A stretch of 64,000 bases of DNA from Argentina anserina (Eukaryota > Streptophyta > Magnoliopsida > Rosales > Rosaceae): positions 17,484,001 through 17,548,000 of the forward strand of contig NC_065877.1 of the NCBI RefSeq assembly GCF_933775445.1, given 5' to 3'. Positions 37,601 through 51,125 of the stretch are shown here, piece after piece (position 1 is the stretch's first letter; every line of letters begins with the position of its first letter). Below the pieces are notes generated by a model that did not search any database, was not told where the DNA came from, and saw nothing but the letters and a program-made list of their open reading frames with translations. Position numbers and translations under genes: made by a program.

Positions 37601-38042
37601 GTATCTTTCTGTAATGCTTTCTGATGCGAGTTTCTATTGAATTTGAGAGTTTTGCAAGTGTGGGAGTGTGTTTCTTTCAAACTGAGTATCTTTACATCGT
37701 TTGCGTATCTCTACTATTCCAATTGTGTATCTTTACATCCTTTGCGTATCTATACTATTCCAATTGAGTATCTTTTCATTTCTCGTTTGAGTATCTTTCT
37801 GTAAGGCTTACTGATGCGAGTTTCTATTGAATTTGAGAGTTTTGCAAGTGTGTGAGTGTGTTTCTTTCAAACTGAGTATCTTTACATCGTTTGCGTATGT
37901 TTACTATTCCAATTGTGTATCTTTACATCGTTTGCGTATCTTTACTATTCCAATTGTGTATCTTTTCATTTCTCGTTTGAGTATCTTTATATAAGGCTTT
38001 CTGATGCGAGTTTCTATTGAATTTGAGAGTTTTGCAAGTGTG
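34675..38042 (+). repeat. About 3.37-kb segment repeated at 42,382-45,749
   Basis: This is the longest duplication seen, at a constant offset of 7,707 bp. Shared rare marks are TTATTATTCC (35,100/42,807), TTTACCATTCC, GATGCTAG (35,391/43,098), GTATCTTAACATC (36,630/44,337), GAGTTTTTATTG and CTGTAATGC. Reading both copies I noticed only a few differences: C/T at 37,141/44,848 and G/A at 37,455/45,162. Near-identity over more than 3 kb implies very recent amplification, or an assembly duplication that should be excluded. Confidence 0.9.
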
Positions 38043-40125
38043 GGAGTGTGTTTCTTTCAAACTGAGTATCTTTACATAGTTTGCGTATCTTTACTATTCC
38101 AATTGTGTATCTTTACATCGTTTGCGTATCTTTACTATTCCAATTGTGTATCTTTTCATTTCTCGTTTGAGTATCTTTTTGTAAGGCTTTCTGATGCGAG
38201 TTTCTATTGAATTTGAGAGTTTTGCAAGTGTGGGAGTGTGTTTCTTTCAAATTGAGTATCTTTACATCGTTTGCGTATCTTTACTATTCCAATTGTGTAT
38301 CTTTACATCGTTTGCGTATCTTTACTATTCCAATTGTGTATCTTTTCATTTCTCGTTTGAGTATCTTTCTGTAAGGCTTCTGATGCGAGTTTCTATTGTA
38401 TTTGAGAGTTTTGCAAGTGTGGGAGTGTGTTTCTTTCAATCTGAGTATCTTTACATCGTTTGCGTATCTTTACTATTCCAATTGTGTATCTTTACATCGT
38501 TTCCGTATCTTTACTTTTCCAATTGTGTATCTTTACATCGTTTGCGTATCTTTACTATTCCAATTGTGTATCTTTACATCGTTTGCGTATCTTTACTATT
38601 CCAATTGAGTATCTTTTCATTTCTCGTTTGATTATCTTCTGTAAGGCTTTCTGATGCGAGTTTCTATTGTATTTGAGAGTTTTGCAAGTGTGGGAGTGTG
38701 TTTCTTTCAAACTGAGTATCTTTACATCGTTTGCGTATCTCTACTATTCCAATTGTGTACCTTTACATCGTTTGCGTATCTTTACTATTCCAATTGAGTA
38801 TCTTTTCATTTCTCGTTTGAGTATCTTTCTGTAAGGCTTACTGATGCGAGTTTCTATTGAATTTGAGAGTTTTGCAAGTGTGTGAGTGTGTTTCTTTCAA
38901 ACTGAGTATCTTTACATCGTTTGCGTATGTTTACTATTCCAATTGTGTATCTTTACATCGTTTGCGTATTACTATTCCAATTGTGTATCTTTTCATTTCT
39001 CGTTTGAGTATCTTTCTGTAAGGCTTTCTGATGCGAGTTTCTATTGAATTTGAGAGTTTTGCAAGTGTGGGAGTGTGTTTCTTTCAAACTGAGTATCTTT
39101 ACATAGTTTGCGTATCTTTACTATTCCAATTGTGTATCTTTTACATCGTTTGCGTATCTTTACTATTCCAATTGTGTATCTTTTCATTTCTCGTTTGAGT
39201 ATCTTTCTGTAAGGCTTTCTGATGCGAGTTTCTATTGAATTTGAGAGTTTTGCAAGTGTGGGATTGTGTTTCTTTCAAACTGAGTATCTTTACATCGTTT
39301 GCGTATCTTTACTATTCCAATTGTGTATCTTTACATCGTTTACGTATCTTTACTATTCCAATTGAGTATCTTTTCATTTCTCGTTTGAGTATCTTTCTGT
39401 AAGGCTTTCTGATGCGAGTTTCTATTGTATTTGAGAGTTTTGCAAGTGTGGGAGTGTGTTTCTTTCAAACTGAGTATCTTTACATCGTTTGCGTATCTCT
39501 ACTATTCCAATTGTGTATCTTTACATCCTTTGCGTATCTATACTATTCCAATTGAGTATCTTTTCATTTCTCGTTTGAGCATCTTTCTGTAAGGCTTACT
39601 GATGCGAGTTTCTATTGAATTTGAGAGTTTTGCAAGTGTGTGAGTGTGTTTCTTTTAAACTGAGTATCTTTACATCGTTTGCGTATGTTTACTATTCCAA
39701 TTGTGTATCTTTACATCGTTTGCGTATCTTTACTATTCCAATTGTGTATCTTTTCATTTCTCGTTTGAGTATCTTTATATAAGGCTTTCTGATGCGAGTT
39801 TCTATTGAATTTGAGAGTTTTGCAAGTCTGGGAGTGTGTTTCTTTCAAACTGAGTATCTTTACATAGTTTGCGTATCTTTACTATTCCAATTGTGTATCT
39901 TTACATCGTTTGCGTATCTTTACTATTCCAATTGTGTATCTTTTCATTTCTCGTTTGAGTATCTTTCTGTAAGGCTTTCTGATGCGAGTTTCTATTGAAT
40001 TTGAGAGTTTTGCAAGTGTGGGAGTGTGTTTCTTTCAAATTGAGTATCTTTACATCGTTTGCGTATCTTTACTATTCCAATTGTGTATCTTTACATCGTT
40101 TGCGTATCTTTACTATTCCAATTGT
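37866..40125 (+). repeat. Right copy of the segment at 31,905-34,165
   Basis: It matches the left copy through the three shared indel or substitution marks described there. Private differences include loss of one T in GATTATCTTCTG (near 38,633), GTTTACG near 39,350, TTTTGCAAGTCTG near 39,830 and TCTTTTAAACTG near 39,652. It ends where the left copy has CCAATTGAG and this one CCAATTGTG. Confidence 0.88.
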
Positions 40126-40419
40126 GTATCTTTTCATTTCTCGTTTGAGTATCTTTCTGTAAGGCTTCTGATGCGAGTTTCTATTGTATTTGAGAGTTTT
40201 GCAAGTGTGGGAGTGTGTTTCTTTCAATCTGAGTATCTTTACATCGTTTGCGTATCTTTACTATTCCAATTGTGTATCTTTACATCGTTTCCGTATCTTT
40301 ACTATTCCAATTGTGTATCTTTACATCGTTTGCGTATCTTTACTATTCCAATTGTGTATCTTTACATCGTTTGCGTATCTTTACTATTCCAATTGTGTAT
40401 CTTTTCATTTCTCGTTTGA

Positions 40420-43400
40420 GTATCTTTCTGTAAGGTTTCTGATGCGAGTTTCTATTGTATTTGAGAGTTTTGCAAGTGTGGGAGTGTGTTTCTTTCAAAC
40501 TGAGTATCTTTACATCGTTTGCGTATCTCTACTATTCCAATTGTGTATCTTTACATCGTTTGCGTATCTTTACAATTCCAATTGAGTATCTTTTCATTTC
40601 TCGTTTGAGTATCTTTCTATAAGGCTTTCTGATGCGAGTTTCTATTGAATTTGAGAGTTTTGCAAGTGTGTGAGTGTGTTTCTTTCAAATTGAGTATCTT
40701 TACATCGTTTGCGTATGTTTACTATTCCAATTGTGTATCTTTTCATTTCTCGTTTGAGTATCTTTCTGTAAGGCTTTCTGATGCGAGTTTCTATTGAATT
40801 TGAGAGTTTTGCAAGTGTGGGAGTGTGTTTCTTTCAAATTGAGTATCTTTACATCGTTTGCGTATCTTTACTATTCCAATTGTGTATCTTTACATCGTTT
40901 GCGTATCTTTACTATTCCAATTGTGTATCTTTTCATTTCTCGTTTGAGTATCTTTCTGTAAGGCTTTCTGATGCGAGTTTCTATTGAATTTGAGAGTTTT
41001 GCAAGTGTGGGAGTGTGTTTCTTTCAAATTGAGTATCTTTACATCGTTTGCGTATCCTTACTATTCCAATTGTGTATCTTTACATCGTTTGCGTATCTTT
41101 ACTATTCCAATTGTGTATCTTTTCATTTCTCGTTTGAGTATCTTTCTGTAAGGCTTCTGATGCGAGTTTCTATTGTATTTGAGAGTTTTGCAAGTGTGGG
41201 AGTGTGTTTCTTTCAATCTCAGTATCTTTACATCGTTTGCGTATCTTTACTATTCCAATTGTGTATCTTTACATCGTTTCCGTATCTTTATTATTCCAAT
41301 TGTGTATCTTTACATCGTTTGCGTATCTTTACTATTCCAATTGTGTATCTTTACATCGTTTGCGTATCTTTACCATTCCAATTGTGTATGTTTTCATTTC
41401 TCGTTTGAGTATATTTCTGTAAGGCTTCTGATGCGAGTTTCTATTGTATTTGAGAGTTTTGCAAGTGTGGGAGTGTGTTTCTTTCAAACTGAGTATCTTT
41501 CCATCGTTTGCGTATCTTTACTATTCCAATTGTGTATCTTTTCATTTCTCGTTTGAGTATCTTTCTGTAAGGCTTTCTGATGCTAGTTTCTATTGTATTT
41601 GAGAATTTTGCAAGTGTGGGAGTGTGTTTCTTTCAAACTGAGTATCTTTACATCGTTTGCGTATCTCTACTATTCCAATTGTGTATCTTTACATCCTTTG
41701 CGTATCTATACTATTCCAATTGAGTATCTTTTCATTTCTCGTTTGAGTATCTTTCTGTAAGGCTTACTGATGCGAGTTTCTATTGAATTTGAGAGTTTTG
41801 CAAGTGTGTGAGTGTGTTTCTTTCAAACTGAGTATCTTTACATCGTTTGCGTATGTTTACTATTCCAATTGTGTATCTTTACATCGTTTGCGTATCTTTA
41901 CTATTCCAATTGTGTATCTTTTCATTTCTCGTTTGAGTATCTTTCTGTAAGGTTTCTGATGCGAGTTTCTATTGTATTTGAGAGTTTTGCAAGTGTGGGA
42001 GTGTGTTTCTTTCAAACTGAGTATCTTTACATCGTTTGCGTATCTCTACTATTCCAATTGTGTATCTTTACATCGTTTGCGTATCTTTACAATTCCAATT
42101 GAGTATCTTTTCATTTCTCGTTTGAGTATCTTTCTATAAGGCTTTCTGATGCGAGTTTCTATTGAATTTGAGAGTTTTGCAAGTGTGTGAGTGTGTTTCT
42201 TTCAAATTGAGTATCTTTACATCGTTTGCGTATGTTTACTATTCCAATTGTGTATCTTTTCATTTCTCGTTTGAGTATCTTTCTGTAAGGCTTTCTGATG
42301 CGAGTTTCTATTGAATTTGAGAGTTTTGCAAGTGTGGGAGTGTGTTTCTTTCAAATTGAGTATCTTTACATCGTTTGCGTATCTTTACTATTCCAATTGT
42401 GTATCTTTACATCGTTTGCGTATCTTTACTATTCCAATTGTGTATCTTTTCATTTCTCGTTTGAGTATCTTTCTGTAAGGCTTTCTGATGCGAGTTTCTA
42501 TTGAATTTGAGAGTTTTGCAAGTGTGGGAGTGTGTTTCTTTCAAATTGAGTATCTTTACATCGTTTGCGTATCCTTACTATTCCAATTGTGTATCTTTAC
42601 ATCGTTTGCGTATCTTTACTATTCCAATTGTGTATCTTTTCATTTCTCGTTTGAGTATCTTTCTGTAAGGCTTCTGATGCGAGTTTCTATTGTATTTGAG
42701 AGTTTTGCAAGTGTGGGAGTGTGTTTCTTTCAATCTGAGTATCTTTACATCGTTTGCGTATCTTTACTATTCCAATTGTGTATCTTTACATCGTTTCCGT
42801 ATCTTTATTATTCCAATTGTGTATCTTTACATCGTTTGCGTATCTTTACTATTCCAATTGTGTATCTTTACATCGTTTGCGTATCTTTACCATTCCAATT
42901 GTGTATGTTTTCATTTCTCGTTTGAGTATATTTCTGTAAGGCTTCTGATGCGAGTTTCTATTGTATTTGAGAGTTTTGCAAGTGTGGGAGTGTGTTTCTT
43001 TCAAACTGAGTATCTTTCCATCGTTTGCGTATCTTTACTATTCCAATTGTGTATCTTTTCATTTCTCGTTTGAGTATCTTTCTGTAAGGCTTTCTGATGC
43101 TAGTTTCTATTGTATTTGAGAATTTTGCAAGTGTGGGAGTGTGTTTCTTTCAAACTGAGTATCTTTACATCGTTTGCGTATCTCTACTATTCCAATTGTG
43201 TATCTTTACATCCTTTGCGTATCTATACTATTCCAATTGAGTATCTTTTCATTTCTCGTTTGAGTATCTTTCTGTAAGGCTTACTGATGCGAGTTTCTAT
43301 TGAATTTGAGAGTTTTGCAAGTGTGTGAGTGTGTTTCTTTCAAACTGAGTATCTTTACATCGTTTGCGTATGTTTACTATTCCAATTGTGTATCTTTACA

Positions 43401-43453
43401 TCGTTTGCGTATCTTTACTATTCCAATTGTGTATCTTTTCATTTCTCGTTTGA
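40420..43453 (+). repeat. 1,517-bp higher-order repeat (8 monomers), two tandem copies
   Basis: Copy 1 (40,420-41,936) has monomers of 189, 149, 190, 190, 271, 148, 190 and 190 bp, which sum exactly to 1,517. Copy 2 (41,937-43,453) repeats the order. Both begin with the rare GTAAGGTTTCTG head. The only difference I noticed by eye is C at 41,220 (AATCTCAG) against G at 42,737 (AATCTGAG). This is a very recent tandem duplication. Confidence 0.93.
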
Positions 43454-45749
43454 GTATCTTTCTGTAAGGCTTCTGATGCGAGTTTCTATTGTATTTGAGA
43501 GTTTTGCAAGTGTGGGAGTGTGTTTCTTTCAATCTGAGTATCTTTACATCGTTTGCGTATCTTTACTATTCCAATTGTGTATCTTTACATCGTTTCCGTA
43601 TCTTTACTATTCCAATTGTGTATCTTTACATCGTTTGCGTATCTTTACTATTCCAATTGTGTATCTTTACATCGTTTGCGTATCTTTACCATTCCAATTG
43701 TGTATGTTTTCATTTCTCGTTTGAGTATATTTCTGTAAGGCTTCTGATGCGAGTTTCTATTGTATTTGAGAGTTTTGCAAGTGTGGGAGTGTGTTTCTTT
43801 CAAACTGAGTATCTTTCCATCGTTTGCGTATCTTTACTATTCCAATTGTGTATCTTTTCATTTCTCGTTTGAGTATCTTTCTGTAAGGCTTTCTGATGCG
43901 AGTTTCTATTGTATTTGAGAATTTTGCAAGTGTGGGAGTGTGTTTCTTTCAAACTGAGTATCTTTACATCGTTTGCGTATCTTTACTATTCCAATTGTGT
44001 ATCTTTACATCGTTTGCGTATCTTTACTATTCCAATTGTGTATCTTTTCATTTCTCGTTTGAGTATCTTTCTGTAAGGCTTTCTGATGCGAGTTTCTATT
44101 GAATTTGAGAGTTTTGCAAGTGTGGGAGTGTGTTTCTTTCAAACTGAGTATCTTTACATCGTTTGCGTATCTTTACTATTCCAATTGTGTATCTTTACAT
44201 CGTTTGCGTATCTTTACTATTCCAGTTGTGTATCTTTTCATTTCTCGTTTGAGTATCTTTCTGTATGGCTTCTGATGCGAGTTTCTATTGTATTTGAGAG
44301 TTTTGCAAGTGTGGGAGTGTGTTTCTTTCAAACTGAGTATCTTAACATCGTTTGCGTATCTTTACTATTCCAATTGTGTATCTTTTCATTTCTCGTTTGA
44401 GTATCTTTCTATAAGGCTTCTGATGCGAGTTTCTATTGTATTTGAGAATTTTCCAAGTGTGGGAGTGTGTTTTTTTCAATTTGTGTATCTTTACATCGTT
44501 TGCGTATCTTTACTATTCCAATTGTGTATCTTTTCATTTCTCGTTTGAGTATCTTTCTGTAAGGCTTTCTGATGCGAGTTTTTATTGAATTTGAGAGTTT
44601 TGCAAGTGTGGGAGTGTGTTTCTTTCAAATTGAGTATCTTTACATCGTTTGCGTATCTTTACTATTCCAATTGTGTATCTTTACATCGTTTGCGTATCTT
44701 TACTATTCCAATTGTGTATCTTTTCATTTCTCGTTTGAGTATCTTTCTGTAAGGCTTCTGATGCGAGTTTCTATTGTATTTGAGAGTTTTGCAAGTGTGG
44801 GAGTGTGTTTCTTTCAAACTGAGTATCTTTACATCGTTTGCGTATCTTTACTATTCCAATTGTGTATCTTTACATCGTTTGCGTATCTTTACTATTCCAA
44901 TTGAGTATCTTTTCATTTCTCGTTTGAGTATCTTTCTGTAGGGCTTTCTGATGCGAGTTTCTATTGTATTTGAGAGTTTTGCAAGTGTGGGAGTGTGTTT
45001 CTTTCAAACTGAGTATCTTTACATCGTTTGCGTATCTCTACTATTCCAATTGTGTATCTTTACAACCTTTGCGTATCTTTACTATTCCAATTGAGTATCT
45101 TTTCATTTCTCGTTTGAGTATCTTTCTGTAAGGCTTACTGATGCGAGTTTCTATTGAATTTAAGAGTTTTGCAAGTGTGTGAGTGTGTTTCTTTCAAACT
45201 GAGTATCTTTACATCGTTTGCGTATGTTTATTATTCCAATTGTGTATGTTTACATCGTTTGCGTATCTTTACTATTCCAATTGTGTATCTTTTCATTTCT
45301 CGTTTGAGTATCTTTCTGTAATGCTTTCTGATGCGAGTTTCTATTGAATTTGAGAGTTTTGCAAGTGTGGGAGTGTGTTTCTTTCAAACTGAGTATCTTT
45401 ACATCGTTTGCGTATCTCTACTATTCCAATTGTGTATCTTTACATCCTTTGCGTATCTATACTATTCCAATTGAGTATCTTTTCATTTCTCGTTTGAGTA
45501 TCTTTCTGTAAGGCTTACTGATGCGAGTTTCTATTGAATTTGAGAGTTTTGCAAGTGTGTGAGTGTGTTTCTTTCAAACTGAGTATCTTTACATCGTTTG
45601 CGTATGTTTACTATTCCAATTGTGTATCTTTACATCGTTTGCGTATCTTTACTATTCCAATTGTGTATCTTTTCATTTCTCGTTTGAGTATCTTTATATA
45701 AGGCTTTCTGATGCGAGTTTCTATTGAATTTGAGAGTTTTGCAAGTGTG
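42382..45749 (+). repeat. Right copy of the segment at 34,675-38,042
   Basis: It is collinear with the left copy at +7,707 bp. Its left part overlaps the second copy of the 1,517-bp higher-order repeat, so at least two duplication events are superimposed here. It stops matching at 45,750, where it has GTGTGTGAG and the left copy has GTGTGGGAG. Confidence 0.88.
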
Positions 45750-48700
45750 TGAGTGTGTTTCTTTCAAACTGAGTATCTTTACATCGTTTGCGTATGTTTA
45801 CTATTCCAATTGTGTATCTTTACATCGTTTGCGTATCTTTACTATTCCAATTGTGTATCTTTTCATTTCTCGTTTGAGTATCTTTATATAAGGCTTTCTG
45901 ATGCGAGTTTCTATTGAATTTGAGAGTTTTGCAAGTGTGGGAGTGTGTTTCTTTCAAACTGAGTATCTTTACATCGTTTGCGTATCTTTTGTATTCCAAT
46001 TGTGTATCTTTACATCGTTTGCGTATCTTTACTATTCCAGTTGTGTATCTTTTCATTTCTCGTTTGAGTATCTTTCTGTATGGCTTCTGATGCGAGTTTC
46101 TATTGAATTTGAGAGTTTTGCAAGTGTGGGAGTGTGTTTCTTTCAAACTGAGTATCTTTACATCGTTTGCGTATCTTTAGTATTCCAATTGTGTATCTTT
46201 ACATCGTTTGCGTATCTTTACTATTCCAATTGTGTATCTTTTCATTTCTCGTTTGAGTATCTTTCTGTAAGGCTTCTGATGCGAGTTTCTATTGTATTTG
46301 AGAGTTTTGCAAGTGTGGGAGTGTGTTTCTTTCAATCTGAGTATCTTTACATCGTTTGCGTATCTTTACTATTCCAATTGTGTATCTTTACATCGTTTGC
46401 GTATCTTTACTATTCCAATTGTGTATCTTTACATCGTTTGCGTATCTTTACCATTCCAATTGTGTATGTTTTCATTTCTCGTTTGAGTATATTTCTGTAA
46501 GGCTTCTGATGCGAGTTTCTATTGTATTTGAGAGTTTTGCAAGTGTGGGAGTGTGTTTCTTTCAAACTGAGTATCTTTCCATCGTTTGCGTATCTTTACT
46601 ATTCCAATTGTGTATCTTTTCATTTCTCGTTTGAGTATCTTTCTGTAAGGCTTTCTGATGCGAGTTTCTATTGTATTTGAGAATTTTGCAAGTGTGGGAG
46701 TGTGTTTCTTTCAAACTGAGTATCTTTACATCGTTTGCGTATCTTTACTATTCCAATTGTGTATCTTTACATCGTTTGCGTATCTTTACTATTCCAATTG
46801 TGTATCTTTTCATTTCTCGTTTGAGTATCTTTCTGTAAGGCTTTCTGATGCGAGTTTCTATTGAATTTGAGAGTTTTGCAAGTGTGGGAGTGTGTTTCTT
46901 TCAAACTGAGTATCTTTACATCGTTTGCGTATCTTTACTATTCCAATTGTGTATCTTTACATCGTTTGCGTATCTTTACTATTCCAGTTGTGTATCTTTT
47001 CATTTCTCGTTTGAGTATCTTTCTGTATGGCTTCTGATGCGAGTTTCTATTGTATTTGAGAGTTTTGCAAGTGTGGGAGTGTGTTTCTTTCAAACTGAGT
47101 ATCTTAACATCGTTTGCGTATCTTTACTATTCCAATTGTGTATCTTTTCATTTCTCGTTTGAGTATCTTTCTATAAGGCTTCTGATGCGAGTTTCTATTG
47201 TATTTGAGAATTTTCCAAGTGTGGGAGTGTGTTTTTTTCAATTTGTGTATCTTTACATCGTTTGCGTATCTTTACTATTCCAATTGTGTATCTTTACAAC
47301 CTTTGCGTATCTTTACTATTCCAATTGTGTATCTTTTCATTTCTCGTTTGAGTATCTTTCTGTAAGGCTTCTGATGCGAGTTTCTATTGTATTTGAGAGT
47401 TTTGCAAGTGTGGGAGTGTGTTTCTTTCAAACTGAGTATCTTTACATCGTTTGCGTATCTTTACTATTCCAATTGTGTATCTTTACAACCTTTGCGTATC
47501 TTTACTATTCCAATTGTGTATCTTTTCATTTCTCGTTTGAGTATCTTTCTGTAAGGCTTCTGATGCGAGTTTCTATTGTATTTGAGAGTTTTGCAAGTGT
47601 GGGAGTGTGTTTCTTTCAAACTGAGTATCTTTACATCGTTTGCGTATCTTTACTATTCCAATTGTGTATCTTTACATCGTTTGCGTATCTTTACTATTCC
47701 AATTGAGTATCTTTTCATTTCTCGTTTGAGTATCTTTCTGTAGGGCTTTCTGATGCGAGTTTCTATTGTATTTGAGAGTTTTGCAAGTGTGGGAGTGTGT
47801 TTCTTTCAAACTGAGTATCTTTACATCGTTTGCGTATCTCTACTATTCCAATTGTGTATCTTTACAACCTTTGCGTATCTTTACTATTCCAATTGAGTAT
47901 CTTTTCATTTCTCGTTTGAGTATCTTTCTGTAGGGCTTTCTGATGCGAGTTTCTATTGTATTTGAGAGTTTTGCAAGTGTGGGAGTGTGTTTCTTTCAAA
48001 CTGAGTATCTTTACATCGTTTGCGTATCTCTACTATTCCAATTGCGTATCTTTACAACCTTTGCGTATCTTTACTATTCCAATTGAGTATCTTTTCATTT
48101 CTCGTTTGAGTATCTTTCTGTAAGGCTTACTGATGCGAGTTTCTATTGAATTTGAGAGTTTTGCAAGTGTGTGAGTGTGTTTCTTTCAAACTGAGTATCT
48201 TTACATCGTTTGCGTATGTTTATTATTCCAATTGTGTATGTTTACATCGTTTGCGTATCTTTACTATTCCAATTGTGTATCTTTTCATTTCTCGTTTGAG
48301 TATCTTTCTGTAATGCTTTCTGATGCGAGTTTCTATTGAATTTGAGAGTTTTGCAAGTGTGGGAGTGTGTTTCTTTCAAACTGAGTATCTTTACATAGTT
48401 TGCGTATCTTTACTATTCCAATTGTGTATCTTTACATCGTTTACGTATCTTTACTATTCCAATTGTGTAACTTTTCATTTCTTGTTTGAGTATCTTTCTG
48501 TAGGGCTTTCTGATGCGAGTTTCTATTGTATTTGAGAGTTTTGCAAGTGTGGGAGTGTGTTTCTTTCAAACTGAGTATCTTTACATCGTTTGCGTATCTT
48601 TACTATTCCAATTGTGTATCTTTACATCGTTTGCGTATCTTTACTATTCCAATTGGGTATCTTTTCATTTCTCATTTGAGTATCTTTCTGTAAGGCTTTC

Positions 48701-49059
48701 TGATGCGAGTTTCTATTGTATTTGAGAATTTTGTAAGTGTGGGAGTGTGTTTCTTTCAAACTGAGTATCTTTACATCGTTTGCGTATCTTTACTATTCCA
48801 ATTGTGTATCTTTACATCGTTTCCGTATCTTTACTATTCCAATTGTGTATATTTACATCGTTTGCGTATCTTTACTATTCCAATTGTGTATCTTTACATC
48901 GTTTGCGTATCTTTACTATTCCAATTGTGTATCTTTTCATTTCTCGTTTGAGTATCTTTCTGTAAGCCTTTCTGATGCGAGTTTCTATTGAATTTGAGAG
49001 TTTTGCAATTGTGGGAGTGTGTTTCTTTCAAACTGAGTATCTTTACATAGTTTGCGTAT

Positions 49060-50660
49060 CTTTACTATTCCAATTGTGTATCTTTACATCGTTTGCGTAT
49101 CTTTACTATTCCAATTGTGTATCTTTTCATTTCTCGTTTGAGTATCTTTCTGTAAGGCTTTCTGATGCGAGTTTCTATTGAATTTGAGAGTTTTGCAAGT
49201 GTGGGAGTGTGTTTCTTTCAAACTGAGTATCTTTACATCGTTTGCGTATCTTTACTATTCCAATTGTGTATCTTTACATCGTTTGCGTATCTTTACTATT
49301 CCAGTTGTGTATCTTTTCATTTCTCGTTTGAGTATCTTTCTGTATGGCTTCTGATGCGAGTTTCTATTGTATTTGAGAGTTTTGCAAGTGTGGGAGTGTG
49401 TTTCTTTCAAACTGAGTATCTTAACATCGTTTGCGTATCTTTACTATTCCAATTGTGTATCTTTTCATTTCTCGTTTGAGTATCTTTCTATAAGGCTTCT
49501 GATGCGAGTTTCTATTGTATTTGAGAATTTTCCAAGTGTGGGAGTGTGTTTTTTTCAATTTGTGTATCTTTACATCGTTTGCGTATCTTTACTATTCCAA
49601 TTGTGTATCTTTTCATTTCTCGTTTGAGTATCTTTCTGTAAGGCTTTCTGATGCGAGTTTCTATTGAATTTGAGAGTTTTGCAAGTGTGGGAGTGTGTTT
49701 CTTTCAAATTGAGTATCTTTACATCGTTTGCGTATCTTTACTATTCCAATTGTGTATCTTTACATCGTTTGCGTATCTTTACTATTCCAATTGTGTATCT
49801 TTTCATTTCTCGTTTGAGTATCTTTCTGTAAGGCTTCTGATGCGAGTTTCTATTGTATTTGAGAGTTTTGCAAGTGTGGGAGTGTGTTTCTTTCAAACTG
49901 AGTATCTTTACATCGTTTGCGTATCTTTACTATTCCAATTGTGTATCTTTACATCGTTTGCGTATCTTTACTATTCCAATTGAGTATCTTTTCATTTCTC
50001 GTTTGAGTATCTTTCTGTAGGGCTTTCTGATGCGAGTTTCTATTGTATTTGAGAGTTTTGCAAGTGTGGGAGTGTGTTTCTTTCAAACTGAGTATCTTTA
50101 CATCGTTTGCGTATCTCTACTATTCCAATTGCGTATCTTTACAACCTTTGCGTATCTTTACTATTCCAATTGAGTATCTTTTCATTTCTCGTTTGAGTAT
50201 CTTTCTGTAAGGCTTACTGATGCGAGTTTCTATTGAATTTGAGAGTTTTGCAAGTGTGTGAGTGTGTTTCTTTCAAACTGAGTATCTTTACATCGTTTGC
50301 GTATGTTTATTATTCCAATTGTGTATGTTTACATCGTTTGCGTATCTTTACTATTCCAATTGTGTATCTTTTCATTTCTCGTTTGAGTATCTTTCTGTAA
50401 TGCTTTCTGATGCGAGTTTCTATTGAATTTGAGAGTTTTGCAAGTGTGGGAGTGTGTTTCTTTCAAACTGAGTATCTTTACATAGTTTGCGTATCTTTAC
50501 TATTCCAATTGTGTATCTTTACATCGTTTACGTATCTTTACTATTCCAATTGTGTAACTTTTCATTTCTTGTTTGAGTATCTTTCTGTAAGGCTTTCTGA
50601 TGCGAGTTTCTATTGAATTTGAGAGTTTTGCAAGTGTGGGAGTGTGTTTCTTTCAAACTG
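49060..50660 (+). repeat. About 1.6-kb segment repeated at 53,221-54,821, across the LTR
   Basis: The offset is 4,161 bp, of which 1,738 bp is the LTR plus one target-site duplication, so the original spacing was 2,423 bp. Shared marks include GTATCTTAACATC (49,416/53,577), CTGTATGGC, TTTTCCAAGTG with TTTTTTTCAATTTG, TACAACCTTTGCG and CTGTAATGC. Differences include ATTGCGTATC/ATTGTGTATC near 50,128/54,289 and GTTTACG/GTTTGCG near 50,527/54,688. The same module occurs around 31.6, 36.6, 44.3 and 47.1 kb. Confidence 0.87.
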
Positions 50661-51120
50661 AGTATCTTTACATCGTTTGCGTATCTTTAGTATTCCAATT
50701 GTGTATCTTTACATCGTTTGCGTATCTTTACTATTCCAGTTGTGTATCTTTTCATTTCTCGTTTGAGTATCTTTCTGTATGGCTTCTGATGCGAGTTTCT
50801 ATTGAATTTGAGAGTTTTGCAAGTGTGGGAGTGTGTTTCTTTCAAACTGAGTATCTTTACATCGTTTGCGTATCTTTAGTATTCCAATTGTGTATCTTTA
50901 CATCGTTTGCGTATCTTTACTATTCCAATTGTGTATCTTTTCATTTCTCGTTTGAGTATCTTTCTGTAAGGCTTCTGATGCGAGTTTCTATTGTATTTGA
51001 GAGTTTTGCAAGTGTGGGAGTGTGTTTCTTTCAATCTGAGTATCTTTACATCGTTTGCGTATCTTTACTATTCCAATTGTGTATCTTTACATCGTTTCCG
51101 TATCTTTACTATTCCAATTG

Positions 51121-51125
51121 TGTAT
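51121..51125 (+). repeat. Left target-site duplication (TGTAT)
   Basis: These five bases directly precede the TG start of the LTR. They belong to the satellite: CCAATTG-TGTAT is the normal junction between a 22-bp half-module and the next GTATCTTT box. Confidence 0.94.

Larger units (their letters stand above)
1..51125 (+). repeat. Satellite DNA array, left segment (about 51 kb, head-to-tail)
   Basis: Every monomer reads in the same orientation. Each has an 84-85 bp head containing TTTTGCAAGTGTGGGAGTG, then one to four 41-bp modules (a 19-bp half and a 22-bp half, both starting GTATCTTTAC), then a 23-bp closing block starting GTATCTTTTCATTT. Counting one 148-bp monomer gives 30 G, 22 C, 27 A and 69 T, so about 35% GC with a strong excess of T on this strand. 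Neighbouring monomers differ mainly by single bases and by module number. The array begins in mid-monomer at base 1, so it continues outside the window. No gene, inverted monomer or unrelated insertion was seen in this segment. The last five bases are the left target-site duplication of the solo LTR. Satellite identity is direct from the sequence; centromeric or other heterochromatic location is inference. Confidence 0.97.

Noticed and set aside
47050..47706. Longest open frame, 218 aa; a similar one of 199 aa at 45,901-46,500
   Set aside because: It spans several satellite monomers and stays open only because these units happen to be 189 bp (a multiple of three) or have compensating lengths. 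The protein is a repeat of the same peptide with no recognisable fold.
1..51125. CRISPR-like array, because short repeats recur at regular spacing
   Set aside because: The 'spacers' are themselves repeats (41-bp modules and heads) and the whole unit is tandemly repeated. There are no cas genes and the context is eukaryotic.
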